Positions 8,701 to 16,153 of a DNA stretch of 64,000 bases are shown in pieces (position 1 is the first letter of the stretch; each line of letters starts with the position of its first letter). The DNA is from Ramlibacter pallidus (GTDB taxonomy: Bacteria; Pseudomonadota; Gammaproteobacteria; Burkholderiales; Burkholderiaceae_C), in NCBI RefSeq assembly GCF_015070875.1, contig NZ_JADDIV010000003.1:62001-126000 (forward strand), in the 5' to 3' direction. The position numbers were made by a program, and so were the translations under genes. The notes under the pieces were generated by a model that searched no databases, was not told the origin of the DNA, and saw nothing but the letters and a program-made list of their open reading frames with translations.

Positions 8701-8817
8701 CTGGAGGCGGCGAGCCGCGCGGTCGAGGCGGCAGAACGAATGGAGGCGAGGGCATGGACGGAACGCGCGGCATCGAGCCGGGAGCGGATCTTGCGGGAGC
8801 AGTCCGCCAGGGGGTGA
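5800..8817 (+). CDS. Zinc-ribbon / class III nucleotide cyclase / AAA ATPase / TPR signalling protein
   Basis: This 1005-aa protein has four modules. A double zinc knuckle has Cys3, Cys6, Cys17 and Cys20. A class III cyclase domain (about 33-200) has the two metal-binding aspartates Asp41 (LFCDLVGS) and Asp85 (HLGDGLVAYFG) and the GDTPHIAARLQ segment. A STAND/AAA-type ATPase has Walker A LLGEPGIGKSR near 251-261 and the Walker B-like SIVEDLHWADPS near 384. A long helical C-terminus is built of TPR-like repeats. No membrane segment is seen. It probably makes cAMP or cGMP under control of the ATPase/TPR part. The Crp-type regulator is transcribed divergently next to it. The downstream membrane-protein gene overlaps its 3' end. 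Confidence 0.88.
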   Translation: MRCARCDQDNPEGARFCNQCGAPLAAAPGPELRRLTVLFCDLVGSVQLANRLDPEEWHALLAAYQEAAGQAIRRHQGHVAQHLGDGLVAYFGYPVAHEDDALRAVRAALDLVREAGTVAVPHSGERLSVRVGVHTGAAVMGPVGSGGDVLALGDTPHIAARLQAVAPPGAVALSPAARTLVEHRVRWADLGEHALKGLPGAMRVHQAVALRTEGEEGAEPGRSPFVGRARELGQLVDAWDASQAGGAGVLLLGEPGIGKSRLARELRAQVRADGGDSFTMRCSPHTANTPFAPLAQFLRQAMAQAGAPDGSADALSGVLAAVGVRDERVVAPLRALLGLGRPGDAEAALSAQALRERTFAAATAVLATMSARRRTLSIVEDLHWADPSTLEWLGRVLGAGAPPGLMLLLLARTEFTPPWREDPRWQRLLLEPCDARDAAAIVTALDDGHLLGAEAIARIVERAEGNPLFAEEFTRAALEDRTDVIPLTLQEQTTARLDRLGPARQVLQHAAVIGRQFSRPQLCAASGLAPELVEEGLRRGVAARMLRPLGDDGDSFAFRHALLRDAAYGSLLRSSRQAGHARVAQALVAADPDIARRQPELLAHHYTEAGDGPNAVTQWLAAGRLALSRSACVEAAAHARTALRMIGDAGSDPAALALELELRLVLAPALMAVRGVLDPEVERTYARARHLCERLGNGPKLLVPLWGLWAYELMRGEIPNALEAAAQLRALAQAGSPPVATLVAAATTGMTLFYQGDLRGAREACAAGLGPAAPSPSAARSARGLHDPGVMCRAFHSLACWLLGDAEAAAAGTALLRESIPRLPPFDAAYAWCSEAVLHTLAGDAQAAAEASARAIAIGREQAFPAWQMMGTMMQGWSRAKQGEAARALPTMQRALEAWYASGARNLRPFFHALLADAWLAQGDAQQALRSADDGLAEASSGEHCWDPELHRLRAEAWAALGEHAPALEAASRAVEAAERMEARAWTERAASSRERILREQSARG

Positions 8818-9506
8818 GCGACGAGGCGGCGCGCATGCGCTTCATCGTCGCCGCCATGGCGCTGGTGGCGGGAAGCAACACGGTCGGCGCGCTCACGCAC
8901 GCGGGGCCGCGCTTCGCGCTGTACAGCACGCTGTTCACCTTCGCGGTGATGGTGGGCTGGACGGCCTGGCGGCGCGACCCGGTGCTGGCGCGCTGGCTGC
9001 TGCTCGGGTTCGTGGCGGGCTGGCTGGAGATCGCCACCGACGCCTGGCTGGTCGCGCAGACGCGCACGCTCGTCTACCCCACCGGCGAGCCGATGGTCTG
9101 GGATTCGCCGCTGTACATGCCGTTCGCCTGGACCCTCGTGCTGGCGCAGCTGGGCGTGGTCGGCGGCTGGCTGGCGCAGCGCATGTCGCTGGCGAAGGCC
9201 ACGCTGGCCTGCGCGCTGCTGGGCGGCAGCATGATCCCGCTGTACGAGCATCTCGCGGACCACGCCGGCTACTGGTACTACGTCGACACGCCGATGGTGT
9301 GGAACGCGCCGCTCTACATCATCCTGTCGGAGTTCCTGCTGTCGCTGCCGCTCGTGTGGATGCACGGCGTGGCGCTCGCGCGCCCCTGGCGCTTCAGTGC
9401 GCTGCTGGGACTGGTCGCGGGACTCTGGATGATCCCGTCCGTGATGCTGGCCTGGTGGCTCGTCGGCCCGTGCCGCGCGGGCTGGACCTTCTTCGGCTGC
9501 ACGTGA
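8754..9506 (+). CDS. Predicted polytopic membrane protein of unknown function
   Basis: This protein of up to 250 aa has about six or seven hydrophobic helices and short loops with conserved-looking Trp/Tyr clusters (MVWDSPLYMP and MVWNAPLYII, an internal near-repeat). I do not recognise the family. The ATG at 8754 has GGAGG-like sequence upstream and makes the gene overlap the cyclase by 64 bases. A GTG at 8814 forms a GTGA overlap with the cyclase stop and gives a 230-aa protein, and ATG 8835 is also possible. The tight overlap suggests it is expressed with the cyclase and with the oxygenase gene 14 bases downstream. Confidence 0.75.
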   Translation: MDGTRGIEPGADLAGAVRQGVSDEAARMRFIVAAMALVAGSNTVGALTHAGPRFALYSTLFTFAVMVGWTAWRRDPVLARWLLLGFVAGWLEIATDAWLVAQTRTLVYPTGEPMVWDSPLYMPFAWTLVLAQLGVVGGWLAQRMSLAKATLACALLGGSMIPLYEHLADHAGYWYYVDTPMVWNAPLYIILSEFLLSLPLVWMHGVALARPWRFSALLGLVAGLWMIPSVMLAWWLVGPCRAGWTFFGCT

Positions 9507-9520
9507 GAGGGAGCACCGCG

Positions 9521-10654
9521 ATGCGTGAATGGACTGCGGAACTGCTGGACGAGATGCGCCACACCGGCGACCCCCTGGCGGATGCGACGCTGCAGCGGGC
9601 GGTGTGGGGCCACGACGTGCCGAAGATCAACGCGATCTTCCGCTCCTTCGCCGCCGACGACGCCGGCATCCCGCCGGATGCGCCGCCGGAGTTCCTGGAA
9701 TTCGTGCAGGCCACGCGCCGGCTGCCTGCCGGCGTCGACGTCGCGCGGGCGGCGCGCGGCGGCCAGGTGATGCTGGAACACGCGACGCTGTGCGCGCTGG
9801 CGCTGCTGCTGAAAAGCCTGCCGAGCGGCTATGCGGCGCCGCGGCTGTCGTCGGTGCTGCACATGTCCGGCAACCTGGAGAAGCGGCCGTACCGCCGCGC
9901 GCTGGGCGTGCTGCAGATGCTGGTGAACATCTCGCAGCCGGGCGCGTTCGCGGACGGGGGCGGCGCGATCGTCACGGGGCAGAAGCTGCGGCTGCTGCAC
10001 GCCGGCGTGCGCCACGTGGTGCGCGGCCGCCTGCCGGACTTCGCGCCGCGCTTCGGCACGCCCATCAGCCAGCTGGACATGGCCTTCACGATCATGACGT
10101 TCTCGGTGATGGTGGTCGACGGCCTGGCGGCGCTGGGCGTCCGGTGGAGCGAGGCGGAGGCCGCGGACTACTTCTACCTGTGGCAGGTGTACGGCGTGCT
10201 CCAGGGCATCCGCCCCGAGTGGATGCCGGCGACCCTAGAGGAGGGCCGCGCCTTCTGCGAAGCCTATGCGCGCGAGTTCAGCCCGGCGGAGGCCAACCCG
10301 GACGGCGTGGCGCTTACCCGCGCGGACCTCGACATGATGACCGGCCTGATCCCCTGGCCCATGCGCCTGCTGGGGCTGGGCCCGGCGCCGACGGTGTACC
10401 TGCTGCGGATGCTGGGCGAGGAGGCCGCGGCCCGCGTCGGCGTGCGCCGCACCGCGCGCCACGTGTGGTGCGAGTGGCTGGCGCTGCGGCTGCCGGTGGC
10501 CTGGCAGCGCCTGTGGCAGAACCTCACGCCCGAGAAGGAGGCGCACGACCGCATCTCGCGGCTGTTCTTCCGCACGCTGATCGTCGGCGCCTGGGGCGAG
10601 GAGGTGCGCTTCAGCGTGCCGGAAGACCTGGAGGACATGCGCAAGCTGGCCTGA
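9521..10654 (+). CDS. MpaB/rubber-oxygenase-like (DUF2236-type) oxygenase family protein
   Basis: This 377-aa protein is all-helical, with the family features of MpaB/latex-clearing-type proteins. It has GGQVMLEHATLCALALLL near residue 85, the segment KLRLLHAGVRHVV near 157 that carries the Arg and His expected around heme, and the QLDMAFTIMTFSVMV helix that follows. The family includes heme-dependent oxygenases acting on isoprenoid chains, but many bacterial members are uncharacterised. A GAGAGGGAG ribosome site precedes the ATG. It is the last gene of the cyclase/membrane protein/oxygenase series. Membership rests on motif memory, so substrate and activity remain open. Confidence 0.72.
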   Translation: MREWTAELLDEMRHTGDPLADATLQRAVWGHDVPKINAIFRSFAADDAGIPPDAPPEFLEFVQATRRLPAGVDVARAARGGQVMLEHATLCALALLLKSLPSGYAAPRLSSVLHMSGNLEKRPYRRALGVLQMLVNISQPGAFADGGGAIVTGQKLRLLHAGVRHVVRGRLPDFAPRFGTPISQLDMAFTIMTFSVMVVDGLAALGVRWSEAEAADYFYLWQVYGVLQGIRPEWMPATLEEGRAFCEAYAREFSPAEANPDGVALTRADLDMMTGLIPWPMRLLGLGPAPTVYLLRMLGEEAAARVGVRRTARHVWCEWLALRLPVAWQRLWQNLTPEKEAHDRISRLFFRTLIVGAWGEEVRFSVPEDLEDMRKLA

Positions 10655-10666
10655 AGGCCCGCGCCT

Positions 10667-11422
10667 TCAGCCGACCCAGAGCTCGTCCCAGGGCAGCGTG
10701 ATCGTGCCCGGCTGGTGCGTGGAGTTCAGGCGGGCGCCGTGCAGGGTGACGGTCTGCATCACCGGGTCGGACGTGATCTGCCAGATGTGGCGCGCGCCGT
10801 CGCAGTCCCAGCGGCTGACCGGGCGGCCGGTCGCGTCGCACGCGATGATGCCCGTGGCCAGCCGGTTGCCGCGGAAGCTGAAGGGCCAGTAGGTATGGGC
10901 GCCGAAACGCAGCACCGGGCAGGCCGGGCTGTCTTCCTGGGCGTCCGGGCCGGAGCGGGCGGCATAGGCCAGTTCCGGCGGCAGCGGCGGCATCTGCTCG
11001 CGGGTGCGGCGCGACACGATCGGCTGCAGCGGCACCAGCTCGTCCCAGCCCATGGTGATGGCACCGGGCTCGCGCGTGGCGTGGCGGCGCTGTCCGTGGA
11101 AGGTGACGCTGCGCGACACCTCGTCGACGGTGATGTCCCAGAGGTTGCGGGCACCTTCGCGGACCCAGCGCTGGCGCTGGACGCCGTTGGCGTTGTAGGC
11201 GACGATGGCCATGGCCTCGCGGCCGTCGCGCAGGTTGAAGGCGTGGTAGGTGCAGCCGGCGAAGCGCAGCACCGGCGTGCGGGGCGCCGGGCCCATCGCG
11301 TCGGGACCGGAGGTGGTGCCGCACTCGATGTCGGCGGGCAGCGCCGGCAGCTGGTTGCGCGGGACGCTCGCGATCACGGGAGCGCGCAGGCTGAAGGCGG
11401 CGGGGGTGGGCAGGACGATCAT
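10667..11422 (-). CDS. Unknown protein built of two tandem ~104-residue repeats
   Basis: This 251-aa protein has no signal peptide or membrane helix. Residues 25-129 and 145-248 are clear copies of each other. Shared landmarks in order are PxLPx, SGPDA, PVLRF, a T-Y-x-x-F-x-x-R segment, R-W/RW-x-x-x-G-A-R-x-x-W-x-I-T, V-T-x-H-G, and the ending PGxITxxWDEL. Each copy looks like a small beta-rich domain, and the Trp pattern would suit ligand or protein binding. I do not recognise the family. GAGGAG lies 8 bases before the ATG. It is convergent with the oxygenase gene. Confidence 0.72.
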   Translation of the reverse strand: MIVLPTPAAFSLRAPVIASVPRNQLPALPADIECGTTSGPDAMGPAPRTPVLRFAGCTYHAFNLRDGREAMAIVAYNANGVQRQRWVREGARNLWDITVDEVSRSVTFHGQRRHATREPGAITMGWDELVPLQPIVSRRTREQMPPLPPELAYAARSGPDAQEDSPACPVLRFGAHTYWPFSFRGNRLATGIIACDATGRPVSRWDCDGARHIWQITSDPVMQTVTLHGARLNSTHQPGTITLPWDELWVG

Positions 11423-11499
11423 GGCTTCTCCTCAATCTTTCCGGCCATGGGGTGGGAGCCGGTAGGAGGACTGTGCCGCCGGGGGCGGTTCCGCCGTTA

Positions 11500-11536
11500 G
11501 CGACCCTTCGGGTCGCCGAATGCAGAAAATTCTGCA
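11500..11536. promoter_or_regulatory. Hairpin and 16-base palindrome upstream of the tandem-repeat gene
   Basis: GCGACCC-TTC-GGGTCGC (11500-11516) is followed at once by TGCAGAA-AA-TTCTGCA (11521-11536), a perfect inverted repeat. They lie 78-114 bases upstream of the tandem-repeat gene and downstream of the formate dehydrogenase terminator. The second looks like an operator and the first like an RNA hairpin. No regulator can be assigned. Confidence 0.35.
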
Positions 11537-11552
11537 AATCGGGGCGCCAACG

Positions 11553-11580
11553 GAAAAGCGGCGCCGGGGCGCCGCTTTTC
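11553..11580 (-). terminator. Intrinsic terminator of the oxalate/formate operon
   Basis: GAAAAGCGGCGCC pairs exactly with GGCGCCGCTTTTC around a two-base spacer, giving a 13-bp stem with A/T ends on both sides. It sits 22 bases beyond the stop codon of the formate dehydrogenase alpha gene on the minus strand. The run of T/A at each foot lets it work in either direction. Confidence 0.7.
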
Positions 11581-11602
11581 GTTCCGGCCGCTGCGGGCCG
11601 CG

Positions 11603-14437
11603 TCAGGTCACCGCGTCCTGGAACTTCCGCAGGATCTGCCCGCCGCCGAAGCTGATCTGCTCGGGCGGCGTGCCGCCCGCCGTGATGCGGATGGCGCAGT
11701 ACTTCAGCTCGGGGATCTTCGCCACCGGGTCGAGCGAGTCGTTGGTCACGCGGTTGATCGCCGCCTCGTAGTAGCAGAAGGGCACGAAGACCGCGCCGCG
11801 CGGCGAGCTCTCGTCGGCCCGCCCGTACAGGCTGACCTTGCCGCGGCGCGACTCGATGGTGAGCAGCTCGCCGGGTTTCACGCCCAGCTCCGCCAGGTCC
11901 AGCGGGTGCACCAGGGCCACCGGATCGGGCTCGATCGCGTCGAGCACGGTGGCGCGCCGCGTCATGCTGCCGGTGTGCCAGTGTTCCAGCTGGCGGCCGG
12001 TGATCAGCACCATCGGGAATTCCGCATCGGGCCGCTCCGCCGCCGGGATGATGTCCGCGGGGACGAAACGCGCCCGGCCGCTGTCGCGCGGGAAGTCCTC
12101 GACGAACACCACCGACTGTCCGGGGTCGCCCTCCTCGGTGCAGGGGTAGGTCACGGCGTGCTCGCGCTCCAGGCGGTCCCACGTGATGCCCGCGATGCTG
12201 GGCATGGTCTTGCGCATCTCGTCGAAGGCTTCCGAGACGTGCTTGTAGTTCCAGTCCAGGCCCATGCGCCTGGCGATCTCCTGGATGATCCAGAGGTCCT
12301 GCTTCGCATCGCCGGGCGGGTTGACGGCCTGGCGCCCCATCTGCACCAGCCGGTCGGTGTTGGTGAAGGTCCCGGTCTTCTCGGGGAAGGCACTGGCGGG
12401 CAGCACGACGTCCGCGAGGCAGGCCGTCTCGGTGAGGAAGATGTCCTGCACCACCAGGTGGTCCAGCTGCGCGAGCATCTCGCGGGCATGGTTGGCGTCG
12501 GGGTCGGACATCGCGGGGTTCTCGCCCATGATGTACATGCCCTTGACCTTGCCGTCGCCGATGGCATGCATCACCTCGACCACCGTCAGGCCGGGCTGGG
12601 CGTCCAGCGTGCCGGGCTGCAGCTTCCAGGCCTTCTCGAAGCGCGCGCGCACGGCGGGTTCGACGACCTTCTGGTAGTCCGGCAGCATCATCGGGATCAG
12701 GCCGGCGTCGGACGCGCCCTGCACGTTGTTCTGCCCGCGCAGCGGATGCAGGCCGGTGCCGGGGCGGCCGATCTGGCCGGTCAGCAGCGACAGCGCGATC
12801 AGGCAGCGCGCGTTGTCGGTGCCGTGCACGTGCTGCGACACGCCCATGCCCCACAGGATCATCGAGCCCTTCGACGTGGCGTACAAGCGCGCGACTTCGC
12901 GCAGCGTTTCGGCCGCGATGCCGCACACCGGCGCCATCTCGTCGGGGCTGTACCCCACCAGGTTCTTCTTCAGCTCCTCGAAGCCCATGGTGCGCGACTC
13001 GATGAAGGCGCGGTCGGCCAGGCCTTCATGGACGATGACGTGCATCATCGCGTTGAGCATCGCGACGTCGGTGTCGGGCTTGAACTGCAGGTGGCGGTGG
13101 GCCAGCCGCGTCAGGTCCGACTGGCGCGGGTCCATGACGATGAGCTTGGCGCCGTTCTTCGCCGCGTTCTTCATCCACGTCGCCGCCACCGGGTGGTTGA
13201 CCGTGGGGTTGGCGCCGATGATGACGATCACCTCCGCCTTCGTCACGTCCATCACGGGGTTCGACACCGCGCCGGAGCCGATGCCTTCCAGCAGCGCCGC
13301 CACCGACGAGGCGTGGCACAGGCGGGTGCAGTGGTCGACGTTGTTGCTGCCGAAGCCGGTGCGCACCAGCTTCTGGAACAGGTAGGCCTCTTCGTTGCTG
13401 CCCTTGGCCGAGCCGAAGCCGACCAGCGACTTGGGGCCGGAGGTGTCGCGGATGTCCTTCAGCTTGCCGGCGGCCAGCGCCAGCGCTTCTTCCCAGGTGG
13501 CCTCACGGAACACCTCCATCATGCGGTCGGGGTCCAGCGTGGCGTGCGGCACCTTGGGCGCGTCGGCGCGGCGGATCAGCGGCTTGGTCAGGCGCTGGGG
13601 GTGGTGGGCATAGTCGAAGCCGTAGCGGCCCTTCACGCACAGGCGGCCGTGGTTCGCCGGGCCGTCACGGCCTTCGACGAACAGGATCTTGTCGTCCTTG
13701 ACGTTGTACGTCAGCTGGCAGCCGACGCCGCAGTAGGGGCAGACCGAGGCGACCTGCTTGTCCGGGACGGGCAGGGCGGCACCGCGCGCGGGCATCAGCG
13801 CGCCGGTGGGGCAGGCCTGCACGCATTCGCCGCAGGCCACGCACGTGGAGACGCCCATCGGGTCGTCCATGTCGAACACGATCTTGGCGTGCTCGCCGCG
13901 GAAGGCCAGGCCGATCACGTCGTTCACCTGTTCGTCGCGGCAGGCGCGCAGGCAGCGCGTGCACTGGATGCAGGCGTCGAGGTTGACGGCAATCGCGGGG
14001 TGCGACAGGTCGGGCCCCATGTTGCCCCGCGACGGGAAGCGCGGCTTGCCGACGTTGAGCTTGGCCGACCACTGGTCCACCTCGTTGTGGCGCGTGTAGT
14101 CGGCCTCGGGCATGTCCGACTGCAGCAGCTCCAGCACCATCTTCTGCGAGGCGACGGCGCGCGCGCTGTCGCTGGTGACCTCCATGCCGGGGGTCGCGGT
14201 GCGGCAGCAGCTGGGCGCCAGCACGCGCTCGCCCTTGATCTCCACCATGCACGCGCGGCAGTTGCCGGCGGTGTCCAGGCCCGGCTTGTAGCAAAGTCGC
14301 GGGATCTCCACGCCCTCGCGGTCGGCCACCTGGATCAGGGTCTCGTCGGCGCGAGCCTCGACCTCGCGGCCGTTCAGCTTGAAGCGGACGGTGGGGGCAT
14401 CGAGCTGCGCCAGTTCGGCGCGGGTGACGGCGTTCAT
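11603..14437 (-). CDS. fdsA: NAD-dependent formate dehydrogenase, molybdenum-containing alpha subunit
   Basis: This 944-aa subunit has a NuoG-like N-terminus with [2Fe-2S] cysteines (Cys49, Cys60, Cys63, Cys77/78). Two [4Fe-4S] ferredoxin motifs follow (Cys156-Cys166 and Cys199-Cys209), then a further cluster motif VCPYCGVGC (Cys233, 236, 240) at the start of the bis-MGD oxidoreductase domain. Cys374-His375 in HCTRLCHASS match the Sec/Cys-His pair of formate dehydrogenases, so this is the cysteine form. It oxidises formate to CO2 and passes electrons to the FMN subunit encoded 9 bases upstream. It is the last gene of the oxc-frc-acs-fdsGB-fdsA series, where it would remove the formate made from formyl-CoA. 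No fdhD-like maturation gene is in the window. Confidence 0.95.
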   Translation of the reverse strand: MNAVTRAELAQLDAPTVRFKLNGREVEARADETLIQVADREGVEIPRLCYKPGLDTAGNCRACMVEIKGERVLAPSCCRTATPGMEVTSDSARAVASQKMVLELLQSDMPEADYTRHNEVDQWSAKLNVGKPRFPSRGNMGPDLSHPAIAVNLDACIQCTRCLRACRDEQVNDVIGLAFRGEHAKIVFDMDDPMGVSTCVACGECVQACPTGALMPARGAALPVPDKQVASVCPYCGVGCQLTYNVKDDKILFVEGRDGPANHGRLCVKGRYGFDYAHHPQRLTKPLIRRADAPKVPHATLDPDRMMEVFREATWEEALALAAGKLKDIRDTSGPKSLVGFGSAKGSNEEAYLFQKLVRTGFGSNNVDHCTRLCHASSVAALLEGIGSGAVSNPVMDVTKAEVIVIIGANPTVNHPVAATWMKNAAKNGAKLIVMDPRQSDLTRLAHRHLQFKPDTDVAMLNAMMHVIVHEGLADRAFIESRTMGFEELKKNLVGYSPDEMAPVCGIAAETLREVARLYATSKGSMILWGMGVSQHVHGTDNARCLIALSLLTGQIGRPGTGLHPLRGQNNVQGASDAGLIPMMLPDYQKVVEPAVRARFEKAWKLQPGTLDAQPGLTVVEVMHAIGDGKVKGMYIMGENPAMSDPDANHAREMLAQLDHLVVQDIFLTETACLADVVLPASAFPEKTGTFTNTDRLVQMGRQAVNPPGDAKQDLWIIQEIARRMGLDWNYKHVSEAFDEMRKTMPSIAGITWDRLEREHAVTYPCTEEGDPGQSVVFVEDFPRDSGRARFVPADIIPAAERPDAEFPMVLITGRQLEHWHTGSMTRRATVLDAIEPDPVALVHPLDLAELGVKPGELLTIESRRGKVSLYGRADESSPRGAVFVPFCYYEAAINRVTNDSLDPVAKIPELKYCAIRITAGGTPPEQISFGGGQILRKFQDAVT

Positions 14438-14446
14438 CGTTCTTCC

Positions 14447-16144
14447 TTAGGCCAGCTCGTGCGGGAAATATTTCACCACGCAGTCCACCGGGTTCGGCGC
14501 CGCCTGGCCCAGGCCGCAAATGGAGGCGTCGCGCATCACCTGCGAGAGCTCGGCCAGCAGCGGCAGGTCCCACTTGGGCTGGTTGATCAGCGCCAGCGCC
14601 TTGGCGGTGCCGGCGCGGCAGGGCGTGCACTGGCCGCAGGACTCGTCGCGGAAGAAGCGCATCAGGTTGCGGGCCGCGCCGACGGCGCTGTCCTGGTCCG
14701 AGAGCACCACGACCGCCGCGGAGCCGATGAAGCAGCCGTAGGGCTGCAGCGTGTCGAAGTCCAGCGGGATCTCGTTCATGCTGGCCGGCAGGATGCCGCC
14801 CGAGGCGCCTCCGGGCAGGTAGCCGTAGAACTCGTGGCCGTCGGCCATGCCGCCGCAGTACTCGTCGATCAGTTCCTGGATCGTGACGCCGGCCGGCGCC
14901 AGCTTCACGCCCGGATTGCGCACGCGGCCCGAGACCGAGAAGGAACGCAGGCCCTTGCGGCCGTTCGCGCCCTTGCTGGCGAACCACTCCGGCCCGCGTT
15001 CCAGCAACTCGCGCACCCAGTACAGCGTCTCGAAGTTGTGCTCCAGCGTCGGCCGGCCGAACAGGCCGACCTGCGCCACGTAGGGCGGGCGCAGCCGCGG
15101 CATGCCGCGCTTGCCTTCGATGGATTCGATCATCGCGGACTCTTCGCCGCAGATGTAGGCGCCGGCCCCGCGCCGCAGCTCGATGCGCGGCAGCCCCTTC
15201 GAGGGAGGGTCGGCCGCCAGGCGTGCCAGCTCCTGCTGCAGCAGTTCGCGGCAGCCGTGGTACTCGTCGCGCAGGTAGATGTAGATCGCGTCGATGCCGA
15301 CGGCCCAGGCGGCGATCAGCATGCCTTCCAGGAAGCGGTGCGGATCGCGCTCCAGGTAGACGCGGTCCTTGAAGGTGCCGGGCTCGCCCTCGTCGATGTT
15401 CACCGCCATCAGGCGCGGCGCCGGTTCGTTGCGCACGATGCGCCACTTGCGGCCGGTCGGGAAGCCCGCGCCACCGAGGCCGCGCAGGCCGGAGTTCTCC
15501 ATCGTGCCGATGACGGCCTCGACGTCGCGCGCGCCCGACAGGCACTGTTCCAGCATCTTGTAGCCGCCCGCCGCCCGGTACTGCGACAGGCCCATGTAGC
15601 CTTCCGGCTCGTGGCGCGTGGCGCCCTCCTTGACGCACTCCACCACCTTCTGGGTCGTGGCGCAGGGCACGGGCTTCTGGCCGACGACCGCCGCCGGCGC
15701 CTGTTCGCAGCGGCCGATGCAGGGCGCCGCGATCACGCGCACTTCGCGCCCGAGCAGGCCGGGGAGCTTCTGCAGCAGCTGCTGCGCTCCCGCCAGCTCG
15801 CAGGCGATGCCGTCGCAGACGCGGACGGTGAGCGCCTGCGGCGCGTCCTCGCCTTCCTTGACGATGTCGAAGTGGTGATAGAAGGACGCCACCTCGTACA
15901 CCTCGGACTGGGCCAGCCGCATCTCCTGCGCCAGGGCGCTGAGGTGGGCCGCCGAGAGGTGGCCGAAGTGGTCCTGCAGCTTGTGCAGGTGTTCGATCAG
16001 CAGGTCCGGCTGGCGCGATGCGTCGCCGAGCAGCTGGCGGACTTCCGCCAGCGCCTGCTCGCCGGGTCTGCGGCCCTTGGGTCCCTGGCGCTTGAGTTGC
16101 CTCAGTGGCTGGGCGGCCGCGATGGGGATGATGCGGTTCTGCAC
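14447..16144 (-). CDS. fdsB: NAD-dependent formate dehydrogenase, fused gamma-beta subunit (NuoE-NuoF type)
   Basis: The 565-aa protein joins two subunits that are separate in the best-known soluble formate dehydrogenases. Residues about 30-170 are a NuoE-like thioredoxin fold with its [2Fe-2S] cysteines Cys110, Cys115, Cys142 and Cys146. The rest is NuoF-like: the FMN/NADH region GLRGLGGAGFPTGRKW near 228, GAGAYICGEESA near 335, and the [4Fe-4S] motif SCGQCTPCR near 490. It would take electrons from the alpha subunit and reduce NAD+. It lies 9 bases from both neighbours, which indicates one transcript with the acyl-CoA synthetase and alpha subunit genes. Confidence 0.93.
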   Translation of the reverse strand: MQNRIIPIAAAQPLRQLKRQGPKGRRPGEQALAEVRQLLGDASRQPDLLIEHLHKLQDHFGHLSAAHLSALAQEMRLAQSEVYEVASFYHHFDIVKEGEDAPQALTVRVCDGIACELAGAQQLLQKLPGLLGREVRVIAAPCIGRCEQAPAAVVGQKPVPCATTQKVVECVKEGATRHEPEGYMGLSQYRAAGGYKMLEQCLSGARDVEAVIGTMENSGLRGLGGAGFPTGRKWRIVRNEPAPRLMAVNIDEGEPGTFKDRVYLERDPHRFLEGMLIAAWAVGIDAIYIYLRDEYHGCRELLQQELARLAADPPSKGLPRIELRRGAGAYICGEESAMIESIEGKRGMPRLRPPYVAQVGLFGRPTLEHNFETLYWVRELLERGPEWFASKGANGRKGLRSFSVSGRVRNPGVKLAPAGVTIQELIDEYCGGMADGHEFYGYLPGGASGGILPASMNEIPLDFDTLQPYGCFIGSAAVVVLSDQDSAVGAARNLMRFFRDESCGQCTPCRAGTAKALALINQPKWDLPLLAELSQVMRDASICGLGQAAPNPVDCVVKYFPHELA

Positions 16145-16153
16145 ACTTCTCGC

